Shown: positions 44,599 to 56,404, counted from the stretch's first letter. The stretch: 64,000 nt of DNA from Thioclava sp. ES.031 (GCF_002563775.1 NZ_PDJO01000001.1:816001-880000); one strand, 5' to 3'. Notes: generated by a model from the sequence alone, not told the origin. Program-made: numbers and translations.

Positions 44599-45360
44599 AT
44601 GACCCAGCCTGTCGGATTGTCCGAGTTCCTGTCAGGGCCGCTCCCCGAACGTGCTGCGGTTCTGGCCGATCTCGATGGCTGTCTGATCGCTGGGGACCGC
44701 GTGCTGCCCGGCGTGCCCGAGCTGATCGAGCGCTGCGGCGAGCGGCTTTGGGTCGTCTCGAACAATTCCACCGACACCGCCGAGCACCTCTCGGCCCGGC
44801 TCGGCCTGATGGGGCTCGCGGTGGCTGCCGACCGCATGGTGCTGGCGGGGGAGGAAACGCTTCGCAATCTGCAGCGCCGTCGCCCCGGCGCGCGGGTCGC
44901 GCTCTTCGCCGCGCCGCCGCTTGTCACGCTGGCGCGCAAGCTGGGGCTGGTGCCCGACCGGGCGCAGCCCGAGCTGGTGCTTCTGGCGCGCGACACCGGT
45001 TTCAGCTTCGCCGACCTGACGGAACTCACCGCGATGGCCGCGCGGGGCCTGCCCGTGCTGCTGAGCAATCCTGACACGTTCCATCCCGGCCCGGACGGCA
45101 CGCCCCGACCCGAGACCGGCGCACTCTGGGCCGCGGCACGCGCCGCCGTGCCCACCGCCACCGCATCGAGCCTCGCCAAGCCCGCCCCCGATCTGGTTCA
45201 CGCCGCGCTGTCCCGCGCCGGGGTCGCGCCGGGCGCGGCTGTCTTCCTTGGCGACACGCCCGAAACAGATGGCCGGGCCGCCGCCGCCGCCGGGGTCGAG
45301 TTCGTCCTGCTCGCCCGGCCGGGTGGCGTGACCCTCGCCCAGGAGATCGTGACATGCTGA
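44599..45360 (+). CDS. HAD-IIA family phosphatase (NagD/4-nitrophenylphosphatase-like)
   Basis: The 253-aa cytoplasmic enzyme has motif I in VLADLDGCLIAGD, a second-motif segment WVVSNNSTDTAEHL, a Lys (about residue 195) in SSLAKPAPDLV and motif IV in VFLGDTPETDG. Motif I reads DLDGC, where most HAD-IIA phosphatases have DxDGVL. HAD-IIA enzymes dephosphorylate small sugar or glycerol phosphates. It overlaps the first permease by seven bases, so phosphate removal is tied to what the importer brings in. Confidence 0.85.
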   Translation: MTQPVGLSEFLSGPLPERAAVLADLDGCLIAGDRVLPGVPELIERCGERLWVVSNNSTDTAEHLSARLGLMGLAVAADRMVLAGEETLRNLQRRRPGARVALFAAPPLVTLARKLGLVPDRAQPELVLLARDTGFSFADLTELTAMAARGLPVLLSNPDTFHPGPDGTPRPETGALWAAARAAVPTATASSLAKPAPDLVHAALSRAGVAPGAAVFLGDTPETDGRAAAAAGVEFVLLARPGGVTLAQEIVTC

Positions 45361-46283
45361 GCTACACCCTGCGCACCCTCGTCCGGATGGCGCTGACCTT
45401 CTTCGTCATCGTCACGCTTGTGTTCTTCGCCACGCGTCTGTCGGGGAACGCCATCGATTTCCTCGCAGGCGAGGGCATGACCCAGGAGGACCGCGAGATC
45501 CTGATCCGCTATTACGAACTCGACCGGTCGCTCTGGGACCAGTACTTCGCCTTCCTGCGCGCTTTCCTCGACGGGAATTTCGGCCTCTCCTTCATCGAGC
45601 GCCGACCGGTCATTCAGATCGTGGCGGAGCGGTTGTGGCCCTCGGCGCAGCTCCTCCTGTCGGCGATCGGGCTCACGCTCGTCGTGTCGCTCCCGCTGGG
45701 CATGATCGCTGCGATCTGGCGCAAACACTGGCTGGGCAGCGCGGCGATGGTCGTGGCCTTCCTCGGCTATGCGGTGCCCAACTTCATCCTCGCCGTGGTG
45801 ATGGTCTTGGTCTTCGCCTACTGGCTGAACTGGTTGCCGGTGGTCGGCAATGGAACGCCTTTGCATTTCATCATGCCGACGCTGGCGATGTCGGGCGTGC
45901 TGATCGCCGCGCTCACGCGCTTCACCCGCAATGCGATGCTCGATGTGCTGGGGCAGGACTTCATGCGCACCGCCCGCGCCAAGGGCCTGCCCGAGCGCGC
46001 GGTGATCCTGCGCCACGGATTGCGCAACGCCTCGATCACGCTGCTGTCGGTGATCGGTCTTCAGATCGCGGGGCTCGCCGCCTCCGGCTCGGTGGTGGTG
46101 GAATCGATCTTCGCCTGGCCCGGCATCGGCGACCTGCTCGTCTCCTCGGCGATCCGGCGCGACTACCCGGTGCTCCAGTTCGGGGTCATCACCGTCGCCA
46201 TCGCCGTCATCCTCATCAACGCCGCCATCGACCTTGCCTATGCCTGGGCCGATCCGCGCCTGCGCCATCAACTCAAAGGGTGA
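45354..46283 (+). CDS. Dpp-type ABC transporter permease (DppB-like)
   Basis: The 309-aa inner-membrane protein has six helices, opening LSYTLRTLVRMALTFFVIVT, and a typical binding-protein-dependent permease segment TARAKGLPERAVILRHGLRN in the cytoplasmic coupling loop. It belongs to the peptide/nickel/opine permease group. First permease of the importer; overlaps the HAD gene. Confidence 0.9.
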   Translation: MLSYTLRTLVRMALTFFVIVTLVFFATRLSGNAIDFLAGEGMTQEDREILIRYYELDRSLWDQYFAFLRAFLDGNFGLSFIERRPVIQIVAERLWPSAQLLLSAIGLTLVVSLPLGMIAAIWRKHWLGSAAMVVAFLGYAVPNFILAVVMVLVFAYWLNWLPVVGNGTPLHFIMPTLAMSGVLIAALTRFTRNAMLDVLGQDFMRTARAKGLPERAVILRHGLRNASITLLSVIGLQIAGLAASGSVVVESIFAWPGIGDLLVSSAIRRDYPVLQFGVITVAIAVILINAAIDLAYAWADPRLRHQLKG

Positions 46284-46287
46284 TCCG

Positions 46288-47169
46288 ATGACCATGGCCC
46301 TCAACACTCCCGCGCCTTCGGCCTTACACCGCCTTTGGACCGGCACCAACGTGATCCAGAAAGTCGCCTTCGCGGTCGGGCTGGCCCTCTTGCTCATGGC
46401 CTTTCTCGGCCCGCTGATCGCGCCGCATGATCCCAATGCGCAGAGCCTGCTCTCGCGGTTGCGCCCGCCGATCGGTTTTGATCGTGCGAAGGTCGCCTAT
46501 CCGCTGGGCACGGACGAGCTGGGCCGCGATGTGCTGTCGCGCAGCCTGCACGGATTGCGCCTGACGCTGATGCTGGCGATCCTCGGCGCGCTGCTGGGTC
46601 TTCTCGTCGGCGGGCTGCTCGGTCTGTTGGCAGGCGTGGTCGGCGGACGCACCGATGCCGCGATCATGTCGGCGGTCGACACCCAGATCGCGGTGCCCTT
46701 CACGCTGATCGCGCTGTTTACGCTCGCTATCTTCGGCAGCTCGCTTCAGGTGATGGTCATCGTCCTCGGCCTCGCCGGCTGGGAGCAATATGCCCGGATC
46801 GTGCGCGGAGACGTGCGCCGCCTGATGCATCTGCCCTTCATCGAGGCCGCCCGTGCTGCAGGCGCCAGCCCGCGGCGCATCGCCTTCACCCACCTGCTGC
46901 CCAATATCGTCTCGCCGCTGGTGGTCCAGTTCACGCTGTCGCTGTCGAATATCGTGCTGCTCGAAAGCACGCTGTCCTTCCTCGGCCTCGGCGTGCAGCC
47001 GCCCACCGCGACGCTTGGCTCGATGGTCGGCATCGGTCGCGACTACATGCCGACCGCCCCCTGGATCGTCATCGTCCCCGCCGCGCTGATCGTTTTGCTG
47101 ACCTTCGCCGTCCAGGTGGTCGGTGATTGGTTACGCGACAGCGTCGACGTGCGCCTGCGCGCACGCTGA
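46288..47169 (+). CDS. Dpp-type ABC transporter permease (DppC-like)
   Basis: The 293-aa protein has six helices and the DppC signs RPPIGFDRAKVAYPLGTDELG and the coupling loop IEAARAAGASPRRIAFTHLL. It begins four bases after the first permease, after a start chosen at MTMALNT. It pairs with DppB-like to form the channel. Confidence 0.9.
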   Translation: MTMALNTPAPSALHRLWTGTNVIQKVAFAVGLALLLMAFLGPLIAPHDPNAQSLLSRLRPPIGFDRAKVAYPLGTDELGRDVLSRSLHGLRLTLMLAILGALLGLLVGGLLGLLAGVVGGRTDAAIMSAVDTQIAVPFTLIALFTLAIFGSSLQVMVIVLGLAGWEQYARIVRGDVRRLMHLPFIEAARAAGASPRRIAFTHLLPNIVSPLVVQFTLSLSNIVLLESTLSFLGLGVQPPTATLGSMVGIGRDYMPTAPWIVIVPAALIVLLTFAVQVVGDWLRDSVDVRLRAR

Positions 47170-47232
47170 CACCCCGCAACAAGAACAGAAGGCCGCAAGC
47201 GCCCGTCGTCAAACCCTGCAATGGAGATACCA

Positions 47233-48798
47233 ATGCTCAGACTGCTCGTTTCCACCGCTCTTGCCGCCGGCATCGCTGCCGCTGGCGTCACGGGGGCTCA
47301 GGCCCGCGAACTGAAAGTCGGCGCTGCCAACGTCGCCAAATATCTCGATCCCGGCCGCGACCACTCGAATGTCGGCTCGCAGTTCTACTACAACACCTTC
47401 GACACGCTGATCGACAAGGATCACGAGAAGATCGGCGGCGAATGGCGCCCCGGTCTGGCGACCGAATGGAACCTCGTTTCGCCCAAGGTCATGGAGTTCA
47501 AGCTCCGTCAGGGCGTGACCTTCCAGAACGGCGAAGCGATGACCGCCGATGACGTGGTCTTCTCGCTCAACCGCATGTATCAGGCCACGTTCCCGCCCTA
47601 CATGGTGCGCTCGAAGGACCGTCTGAACAACTTCGAGAAAGCCGAGAAGGTCGACGATTACACCGTCCGCATCACCGTGAAGCGCGAAGAGCCGCTTTGG
47701 GAAACGCTCGTGAACCTGCAGCAGGTCATGATCATCCCCGAAGACTACACCAAGGGCCTGACCGGTGATCCGAACGTGGCCGAGGACAGCGATTACGAAG
47801 CCTTCTCGATGGCTCCGGTCGGCACCGGCCCCTATGCGATCAGCGAGTTCAGCCCCGGCGAGCGCGTGGTCTATACCCGCTTCGACAATTTCTGGGGCGA
47901 CAAGGCGCCGCTGGAAAAGGTCTCCGTGATCCATATCCCGGAAACCGCCTCGCGCATCACCGCGCTCAAGACCGGCGAAGTCGACATGATCACCAATGTC
48001 GCGCCCGACCAGCTGTCGCTGATCGAAGCCGACCCGATCATCAAGGCCGCCGGCAGCGTCACGCCGCTGTTCCACGTCATGATCATGAACACCAACCATC
48101 CCAAGCTGCGTGATCCGCGCATCCGTCAGGCGCTCAGCCTCGCGATCGACCGCGATGCGCTGAACGAGGCGCTCTGGCTGGGCAAGGCCGTCGTTCCCTC
48201 GACCCACACGATGAAGGAATACGGCGATCTCTACATGCCGGAACTGAAGACCTTCGAATACAATCCCGAGAAAGCCCGCGAACTGCTCAAGGACGCTGGC
48301 TATGACGGGTTCGAGATCACCTATGACACCGACCCGGTCTATTACACCAACGGCCTTCTGGCCGCGCAGGCCATCGTCGAGATGTGGGCGCAGGTCGGCA
48401 TCAAGGGCAAGGTGAACGTCGCCGAGAAATGGACCGGCAACAGCAAGGACATGATGACCCGCAACTGGTCGAACCCGATGTATTTCGCGGACCCCTTCGG
48501 CTCGTTCGGCGTCATGTGGGCCCCGGATGCGGCCTCGGAATCGGAAGGCCGTTTCACCACCGACGAAGCCTATCGCAAGACCTGGGACAAGTTCCGCTTC
48601 TCCAAGGATGTCGCGGATCGTCGCGCCGCCTATGCCGAGCTGATGGATCGCATCAAGCAGGACCCGCCGGTGCTGCCGCTCTATCGCCCCTATGAGAGCT
48701 GGGCGATGCGCAAGGATATCGCCTGGGCGCCGAAGCCCGGCCACATCCCCTATGTGCTCGACTTCCGCGCCGGGGCGATCTCCTTCGCCTCCAACTAA
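47233..48798 (+). CDS. SBP_bac_5 family periplasmic substrate-binding protein
   Basis: The 521-aa precursor has a signal peptide (LVSTALAAGIAAAGVTGAQA) and the SBP_bac_5 fold: FRL-like block MEFKLRQGVTFQNGEAMTADD, PVGTGPYAISEFSPGERV and DPRIRQALSLAIDRDALNEAL. These proteins bind peptides, opines, glycerophospho-compounds or nickel chelates. The start at MLRLLVST follows a GGAGA site; an ATG four codons upstream is alternative. A stable hairpin follows the gene. Confidence 0.9.
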   Translation: MLRLLVSTALAAGIAAAGVTGAQARELKVGAANVAKYLDPGRDHSNVGSQFYYNTFDTLIDKDHEKIGGEWRPGLATEWNLVSPKVMEFKLRQGVTFQNGEAMTADDVVFSLNRMYQATFPPYMVRSKDRLNNFEKAEKVDDYTVRITVKREEPLWETLVNLQQVMIIPEDYTKGLTGDPNVAEDSDYEAFSMAPVGTGPYAISEFSPGERVVYTRFDNFWGDKAPLEKVSVIHIPETASRITALKTGEVDMITNVAPDQLSLIEADPIIKAAGSVTPLFHVMIMNTNHPKLRDPRIRQALSLAIDRDALNEALWLGKAVVPSTHTMKEYGDLYMPELKTFEYNPEKARELLKDAGYDGFEITYDTDPVYYTNGLLAAQAIVEMWAQVGIKGKVNVAEKWTGNSKDMMTRNWSNPMYFADPFGSFGVMWAPDAASESEGRFTTDEAYRKTWDKFRFSKDVADRRAAYAELMDRIKQDPPVLPLYRPYESWAMRKDIAWAPKPGHIPYVLDFRAGAISFASN

Positions 48799-48803
48799 CG
48801 CTC

Positions 48804-48835
48804 CCCGCCTGTCGCCGCTTGTGCGCGGCGGCGGG
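48804..48835 (+). promoter_or_regulatory. hairpin after the Dpp-type binding-protein gene
   Basis: CCCGCC and CGCCGC can pair with GCGGCG and GCGGG around a 6-base loop with one 3-base bulge, starting 6 bp after the stop. It has no T-tract, so it is probably a stabiliser or processing signal between cistrons. Confidence 0.5.
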
Positions 48836-48867
48836 CACCTTCCCCCAACTCTTTGGAAAGTTTCAGC

Positions 48868-49743
48868 ATGTCCACCCGTATCGCCATCGTCACTGATATC
48901 CACCATGGCAAACCCTCGACCGCGAAGCGCGGCGACATGGCGCTGCCCCTGATGGAAGACTTCGCCCGTTACGTTCGCGACGGCGGCGCCGATCTGGTGC
49001 TCGATCTCGGGGACCGGATTTCGGATGAGAACCGCGACACCGACCTGCGGCTGGAAGCCGAGGTGGCCGAGGCGTTCCGCGCCGTCGAGGCCCCGATCCT
49101 GCATCTCAACGGCAACCATGACCGCGATCATCTGGAGGTCTCGGATAACGAAGGGATCCTCGGACAGACGCTCGATCACGGGGTGGTCGATATCGGCGGC
49201 TGGCGCATCGTCCTGTGGCGCGCCGATACGCGTATCCGCCGGATGCCCGATTATTCCGGCTTCGTGCTCACCGAGCCCGATGTGGTCTGGCTGTCGCGTA
49301 CCATGCAGGCGAGCGATCGTCCGACGCTCGTGGTCAGCCACGTGCCGATCTCGGGTCATTCGCAGCTGGGCAACTACTATTTCGAGAACAACCCGGCCAG
49401 CTCGACCTATCCGATGGCCGAGCGCGCCCGTGCCGCCCTGTCTCGCGCGAAGGTGCCGGTCGTCTGCCTCGCAGGTCACGTGCATTGGAACACCGTCACC
49501 ACGGTCGACGGGATCACCCATCTGACCCAGCAATCGCTGACCGAGAGCTTCACCACCGAGGGCGAGCCCGCCGGGGCGATGGGGATGATCGAACTGGGCG
49601 ACAGCTTCCGCTGGGAGGTCGTGGGCGACGATCCGTTCTCCTTTGAGACCACCCCCCGCCATCGCCGCTGGACGCCCCCGCTGCCGTCCTTCGCCGACCA
49701 CCCCGAGGCACGCGTCCGCCGCGCTGCCGCAGCCGCGAGTTGA
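48868..49743 (+). CDS. calcineurin-like metallophosphoesterase
   Basis: The 291-aa cytoplasmic protein has the metal-binding blocks IVTDIHHGK (D-x-H), [11 protein letters not shown] (GDx), [11 protein letters not shown] (GNHD/E), [14 protein letters not shown] (H) and [10 protein letters not shown] (GHxH), the complete dinuclear phosphoesterase site. It would hydrolyse a phosphodiester or phosphomonoester, probably the ligand of the importer. The start MSTRIAIV was chosen over an ATG five codons upstream. It lies between the binding-protein gene and the ATPase gene. Confidence 0.9.
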   Translation: MSTRIAIVTDIHHGKPSTAKRGDMALPLMEDFARYVRDGGADLVLDLGDRISDENRDTDLRLEAEVAEAFRAVEAPILHLNGNHDRDHLEVSDNEGILGQTLDHGVVDIGGWRIVLWRADTRIRRMPDYSGFVLTEPDVVWLSRTMQASDRPTLVVSHVPISGHSQLGNYYFENNPASSTYPMAERARAALSRAKVPVVCLAGHVHWNTVTTVDGITHLTQQSLTESFTTEGEPAGAMGMIELGDSFRWEVVGDDPFSFETTPRHRRWTPPLPSFADHPEARVRRAAAAAS

Positions 49744-49746
49744 TCC

Positions 49747-51585
<1,839 letters not shown>

Positions 51586-51738
51586 CGGTACTGCCACTGA
51601 CCGGCCGTCGAACTGACGCCAGACCCGATCGCATTTGAAATTCCGCGCTTCGAGAATAGCTCCCAACTATTGCCGCTCGACCGTTGCGCCGTTCCGCACG
51701 CAGTCGCAAGATAAGCGGCCAGATATTTCGGAGGGCAC

Positions 51739-52407
51739 ATGGAAATCAACGCGGACTTCTCGGAGCGCGTGCTCGTTCATTCCGACACGCTCGACTGGCA
51801 CGGCTCGCCGTCGGCGGGTGTCGAGCGGCGGATGCTCGACCGGATCGGCGACGAGGTGGCGCGGGCGACGAGCATCGTGCGCTTCGCTCCGGGGCACAGT
51901 TTCTCGGCACATACGCATGGCGGCGGCGAGGAATATCTCGTGCTCGAAGGCGTGTTCCAGGATGAGAGCGGCGATTATCCGCCGGGGACCTACGTGCGCA
52001 ATCCGCCGCAGACCCGGCACCGGCCGGGATCGGAGGGTGGCTGCACGATCTTCGTGAAGCTCTGGCAGTTCGACCCGGACGACCGCAATCAGTTTCACAA
52101 GGATATGCGGTCCGATCTGGCCCAGACCGACGAGGGCGTCGAGTGCGCTGAGCTTCATCGCGACGCGCGTGAAATCGTCCGCTATTTCCGGCTCGCGCCG
52201 AATGCGACCCTTTCCCTCGATGATCCGGGCGGGATGGAGTTGCTCGTGCTGGGCGGGACGCTGTCCGAAAGCGGCGACGCGCTGCGCGAGGGATCGTGGT
52301 TGCGCCTGCCTGACGGGCAATCGCTGCAGGTTCAGGCCGGCCCGGGCGGCGCCGAGTTCTGGATCAAGACGGGGCATCTGCGCTTCGTTGCCGCGCCGGA
52401 TCAGTGA
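51739..52407 (+). CDS. ChrR-like double-cupin protein
   Basis: The 222-aa cytoplasmic protein has two cupin-type halves. The first has a metal-ligand set [19 protein letters not shown] followed by PPQTRHRPG; the second half lacks most ligands. This matches the ChrR cupin domain, but the N-terminal zinc anti-sigma part is absent, so sigma-factor control is not implied. It heads a run of nitrogen-metabolism genes and follows a GGAGGGC site. Its substrate is unknown. Confidence 0.77.
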   Translation: MEINADFSERVLVHSDTLDWHGSPSAGVERRMLDRIGDEVARATSIVRFAPGHSFSAHTHGGGEEYLVLEGVFQDESGDYPPGTYVRNPPQTRHRPGSEGGCTIFVKLWQFDPDDRNQFHKDMRSDLAQTDEGVECAELHRDAREIVRYFRLAPNATLSLDDPGGMELLVLGGTLSESGDALREGSWLRLPDGQSLQVQAGPGGAEFWIKTGHLRFVAAPDQ

Positions 52408-52440
52408 CGGAAAACGATCTCTCAAAATGACGAGGCTTCC

Positions 52441-53487
52441 ATGAAGACGCAGGTCGCGATCGTGGGCGGCGGGCTCGCGGGCTTGGCACTCGCGCGGCAT
52501 CTGCACGCGCGCGGGGTCTCTTTCGAACTGTTCGAGGCGCGGCCGCGCTTTGGCGGTCGGATCAAGGCCCTTGAGACCGCAACGGGCAGCGTCGATCTCG
52601 GCCCGTCATGGTTCTGGCCCGGGCAGCCCCGGATCGCTGCGCTAACCGAGGCGCTGAACCTGCGCAAGTTCGAGCAGTTCGCGCGCGGCGCGGTGTCGCT
52701 GGAAGATGCGAGCGGCGGCGTTCACCGCAATATGGGCTTTGCCAGCATGGCGGGGTCGTGGCGTCTCGAAGGCGGGATGGTCGCGCTGACGAATGCGCTT
52801 GCGGCCGCCCTTCCCGCCGCACAGCTTCATCCCGGGTCGCGTGTCGTCGAAATCGGGGCAGGGCCTTCGGTCACGCTCGAGGATGGTCGGGCCTGCGAGG
52901 CCGAGCATGTCGTGCTGGCCGTGCCGCCCCGCGTTGCGGCGCAGATGTCTTTCGCGCCGCAGTTGAGCGATGCGCAGAGGCAGGCGCTCCGCGCGATCCC
53001 GACTTGGATGGCGGGGCATGCGAAATTCGTAGCCCTCTACGAGCGACCGTTCTGGCGCGAGGCCGGGCTGTCGGGCGATGCGATGAGCCAGCGCGGCCCT
53101 CTGGCGGAAATCCACGATGCGTCCGGGCCGGACGGCACGCCCGCGGCGCTGTTCGGCTTTCTGGGTGTTCCGGCGCGGGCACGGATCGGGCAGGAGGATG
53201 TGGTCAAAGCGGCGGCCCTTGAACAGCTTGGCCATATCTTCGGCTCTGATGCCGCCAAGCCGCTGACCTATGCGCTCGAAGACTGGGCCGTCGCGCCCGA
53301 AACGGCGACGCAGGCGGATCTCGAGCTGCTCAGGTTCCACCCCGATTACGGCCTGCCGCCGGTGCTGCGGGGACTCCATGAGGGCCGTGTGCATCTCGCG
53401 TCTTCGGAGACCGCGCCCGAGATGGGCGGCTATATGGAAGGCGCGCTTGCGGCGGCGGAGCGCGTGATGCGCGATCTCGGGTTGTGA
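52441..53487 (+). CDS. FAD-dependent amine oxidase-type oxidoreductase
   Basis: The 348-aa flavoprotein begins with the dinucleotide fold QVAIVGGGLAGLALARHLHA, followed by FELFEARPRFGGRI, the typical amine-oxidase second motif. It lacks the longer C-terminal substrate domain of large monoamine oxidases (about 450 aa), so it is a compact member. Located 33 bp after the cupin gene and close to agmatinase, it may oxidise an amine or polyamine breakdown product. No signal peptide. Confidence 0.8.
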   Translation: MKTQVAIVGGGLAGLALARHLHARGVSFELFEARPRFGGRIKALETATGSVDLGPSWFWPGQPRIAALTEALNLRKFEQFARGAVSLEDASGGVHRNMGFASMAGSWRLEGGMVALTNALAAALPAAQLHPGSRVVEIGAGPSVTLEDGRACEAEHVVLAVPPRVAAQMSFAPQLSDAQRQALRAIPTWMAGHAKFVALYERPFWREAGLSGDAMSQRGPLAEIHDASGPDGTPAALFGFLGVPARARIGQEDVVKAAALEQLGHIFGSDAAKPLTYALEDWAVAPETATQADLELLRFHPDYGLPPVLRGLHEGRVHLASSETAPEMGGYMEGALAAAERVMRDLGL

Positions 53488-53611
53488 CAGGCGCGCGCTA
53501 GGTCGTCGCGCGCGCCTCCTGAAAGTGCCGTCACTCCGCTCCGGACTTGCAGCCGTTTTCGGGAGCGGCAACACTGGCCCGCAGGACCTCAACAACGAGA
53601 GCAGAGAAGCG

Positions 53612-54403
53612 ATGACTGACGAAGCGCAAACCGGGATGGGCGTGGCCCTCTGGCAGGGCCGGACGGTTGCGGGAGATCGCGACGCCGCGCTCGCGGAAAT
53701 CGCGCGCGCCTCCCGCGCCGCGGGGCAGGGCGGGGCCGAGGTGATCGTCTTTCCCGAACTGTTCCTGACCGGCTATGAGCGCGACGACCTCAACGAGCTT
53801 GCGCTGAGCGTCGGGGAAATGGCGGAGAAGATCGCGCCTCTTGCGCAGGATGCGGGCTGCGCGATCTGCGTTGGCTACCCGGAGCGCGCCGAAGTGGGGC
53901 TCTGCAATTCCGCGATCTGTGTCTCACCCGAGGGCGAGGTGTTGGGCAATCATCGCAAGATCCAGCTTTTCGGACCCGCGGAGGCCGGCCGTTTCGTGCA
54001 AGGGTCGCGCTACACGCTGTTCGATCTGGGCGGGAAACGGGTCGCGATCCTGATCTGCTACGATGTCGAATTCGCACCGCATATCGCGGCGCTGCGTGCG
54101 CAAGGGGTGGAACTCATTCTCGTGCCGACCGCTGCGATGCGCCCGTTCGAGCATGTGGGCGAACATGTCGTGCCTGCTATGGCGGCCAATCATGGGCTGG
54201 CGATCGCCTATGCCAATCTCTGTGGCAGCGAGGCCGATCTCGACTATTTCGGACTGTCGGTGATCATGGAGCCCGACGGCAAGATCCTCGCGCGGGCAGG
54301 CAGCGAACCCACCATGCTTCTCTCGACGCTGAAGCCGCATTACGACCCGGCGGTCCTCTCGACCCAGGCGCGGGATTTCTGCCCGATCGGTGAGACCGGC
54401 TGA
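53612..54403 (+). CDS. carbon-nitrogen hydrolase (N-carbamoylputrescine amidase/omega-amidase-like)
   Basis: The 263-aa enzyme has the Glu-Lys-Cys triad in VIVFPELFLTGYE, GNHRKIQLFGP and VAILICYDVEF. Length and motifs fit aliphatic amidases such as N-carbamoylputrescine amidase, which releases ammonia and CO2 and forms putrescine. The ATG of MTDEAQTGM was chosen because homology begins there. Its stop overlaps the ATG of the LysR gene by one base, so both are in one transcript in a polyamine-like context. Confidence 0.88.
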   Translation: MTDEAQTGMGVALWQGRTVAGDRDAALAEIARASRAAGQGGAEVIVFPELFLTGYERDDLNELALSVGEMAEKIAPLAQDAGCAICVGYPERAEVGLCNSAICVSPEGEVLGNHRKIQLFGPAEAGRFVQGSRYTLFDLGGKRVAILICYDVEFAPHIAALRAQGVELILVPTAAMRPFEHVGEHVVPAMAANHGLAIAYANLCGSEADLDYFGLSVIMEPDGKILARAGSEPTMLLSTLKPHYDPAVLSTQARDFCPIGETG

Positions 54404-55323
54404 TGCAACTCGCGGGCACGGATCTACGGCTTCTGCGCGTCTTCGACGCCGTCGTGCGACATCGCGGGTTTGCCGCGGCGCAGGCGGAACTCAATGTGAG
54501 CCAGTCGACGATTTCGACCCAGATCACGGCGCTGGAGGATCGCCTCGGCGTGACCCTGTGCCGGCGCGGTCGGGCAGGGTTTCGGCTGACCCAGAAAGGC
54601 GAAGCCGTTCATGCCGCCGTGGTGAGGCTGCTCGCGGCGACGGAGGAATTCGTCAGCGAAACCGCCGCCCTGCGCGGCACGCTCTCGGGCACCTTGCGGA
54701 TTGGTCTCGTCGATCACGTCGTCACCGATCCGAATTTCCGGCTGCCCGAGGCGATTTCGGCGCTTGAGCGGCGCGCGCATTCCGTGCGGTTCGAACTCGC
54801 GCAAGGCTCCCCGCAGGAATTCCAGACCCGGGTGCTCGAAGGCTCGCTGCATCTCGCGATCGGGTCTTTCCCGCATAAGGTCGCGGGGCTCAATTACCGA
54901 AAGCTCTATGACGAGGAGAACTTCCTCTACTGCGCGCAGGGCCATCCGCTCTGGTCCGTTCCCGATGCCGCGCTGACACCGGAATTCGTCAGTTCGATGC
55001 GCGCGGTCGGGCGCAGCTACTGGCGGGACGATCATTGGAACAATCGCGATTTTCCCCATACGACCGCGATGGCTCAGGGGCTCGAGCAGCAGCTCGTGAT
55101 GATCCTGTCGGGCTCGTTCATCGGTTACATGCCGGATCATTCCGCGCGCCGCTGGGTCGAGGCGGGACGCCTGCGCGCGATCCTGCCGGAGCGCTTTCTC
55201 TACCGCTGTCCCTTCGAGGCGATCACGCGTCCCGACGCGGAGGCCTCGCCGCTTGCGCAGGCGATGCGCCTGGAGCTTGAGGCGGTCTACACGCGTGATG
55301 CTGAAATAAGCGTCACTCCCTGA
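54403..55323 (+). CDS. LysR-family transcriptional regulator
   Basis: The 306-aa protein has the HTH in LRLLRVFDAVVRHRGFAAAQ and LNVSQSTISTQITALEDRLG, then an effector domain. It is co-translated with the nitrilase gene (TGATG) and points towards the agmatinase operon. A perfect TTCGAT-N4-ATCGAA palindrome lies directly after its stop, a likely operator for it or a relative. Confidence 0.92.
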   Translation: MQLAGTDLRLLRVFDAVVRHRGFAAAQAELNVSQSTISTQITALEDRLGVTLCRRGRAGFRLTQKGEAVHAAVVRLLAATEEFVSETAALRGTLSGTLRIGLVDHVVTDPNFRLPEAISALERRAHSVRFELAQGSPQEFQTRVLEGSLHLAIGSFPHKVAGLNYRKLYDEENFLYCAQGHPLWSVPDAALTPEFVSSMRAVGRSYWRDDHWNNRDFPHTTAMAQGLEQQLVMILSGSFIGYMPDHSARRWVEAGRLRAILPERFLYRCPFEAITRPDAEASPLAQAMRLELEAVYTRDAEISVTP

Positions 55324-55328
55324 TCGAT

Positions 55329-55348
55329 ACTTCGATTTCTATCGAAGT
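55329..55348. promoter_or_regulatory. palindromic operator candidate upstream of agmatinase
   Basis: ACTTCGAT-N4-ATCGAAGT, perfect 8-bp arms, is 70 bp before the agmatinase start. Nearby ATCGAT sites at 55323 and 55361 extend the pattern. Its position suits a LysR- or other dimer-binding operator controlling the agmatinase-transporter operon; the binding protein is inferred. Confidence 0.6.
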
Positions 55349-55418
55349 GAATTTCGACGCATCGATATTTTTCAGACCATCCCCTCGCCGCATGGTTCGC
55401 TGAACCACGGAGACAGCG

Positions 55419-56378
55419 ATGACCGAACACCGATTCAACCAGCCCCTCAGCGGAAACGCGATGCCGCGCACTGGGGGGCCCGCGACGATGATGCGACTGC
55501 CCAGCGCGCCTACGGCGGAGGGGCTGGACGCGTGTTTCGTGGGTATTCCGATGGATATCGGCACGTCGAACCGCCCCGGCACGCGGCTCGGTCCGCGCCA
55601 GATCCGTGACGAGAGCCGCATGATCCGGCCTTACAACATGGCCACGGGAGCAGCGCCCTTCGAGCATCTTCAGGTGGCCGATATCGGGGATGTGCCGGTC
55701 AATCTCTACGACCTGAAGAAGTCGGTCGAGATCATCGCGGAGCATTACCGCTCGATCCTCGGCCAAGATGCGACCCCGCTCACGCTGGGCGGCGATCACA
55801 CGCTCACCTGGCCCATTCTGCGGGCGATCAAGGAAAAGCACGGGCCGGTCGCGCTCATCCATGTCGATGCGCATTCCGACACGAACGAGGAGATGTTCGG
55901 CGAAACGGCCGCCCATGGCTGCCCGTTCCGGCGCGCTTGGGAGGAAGGCTGCCTGATCAATGACAAGGTCTTCCAGATCGGGTTGCGCGGCACCGGCTAC
56001 GGCGCGGACGATTTCGACTGGGGCCGCGAGCGCGGCTGGACCTGTATTCAGGCCGAAGAGTGCTGGCACAAATCGCTCGCGCCGCTGATGGCGGATATCC
56101 GTGCGCAGATCGGTGACGCTCCAGTCTATCTGTCTTACGATATCGACAGCCTCGATCCGGCCTTCGCGCCCGGCACGGGCACGGTCGAGGTCGGCGGGCT
56201 GACGACGATGCAGGGGCTCGAAATCATTCGCGGGACTGCCGGGCTCAATCTGGTGGGCTGCGATCTCGTCGAAGTGTCTCCGCCCTATGACATGGCGGGC
56301 AACACGGCGGTGATCGCCGCGAACTTCCTCTATGAAATGCTCTGCGCGCTGCCCGGCGTGCCGCAAGGGCGCAATTAA
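55419..56378 (+). CDS. speB: agmatinase-family ureohydrolase
   Basis: The 319-aa manganese enzyme hydrolyses a guanidino compound to urea and an amine, classically agmatine to putrescine. Metal ligands are in LTLGGDHTLTWP (His), HVDAHSDTNEE (Asp, His, Asp) and LSYDIDSLDPAFAPG (Asp, Asp). Agmatinase, guanidinobutyrase and guanidinopropionase share these motifs, so the exact substrate needs testing. It heads an operon with a Pot-type importer, suggesting uptake of the same compound. Confidence 0.9.
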   Translation: MTEHRFNQPLSGNAMPRTGGPATMMRLPSAPTAEGLDACFVGIPMDIGTSNRPGTRLGPRQIRDESRMIRPYNMATGAAPFEHLQVADIGDVPVNLYDLKKSVEIIAEHYRSILGQDATPLTLGGDHTLTWPILRAIKEKHGPVALIHVDAHSDTNEEMFGETAAHGCPFRRAWEEGCLINDKVFQIGLRGTGYGADDFDWGRERGWTCIQAEECWHKSLAPLMADIRAQIGDAPVYLSYDIDSLDPAFAPGTGTVEVGGLTTMQGLEIIRGTAGLNLVGCDLVEVSPPYDMAGNTAVIAANFLYEMLCALPGVPQGRN

Positions 56379-56404
56379 AAGCCGGACAACAGGGAGATTA
56401 TCCG

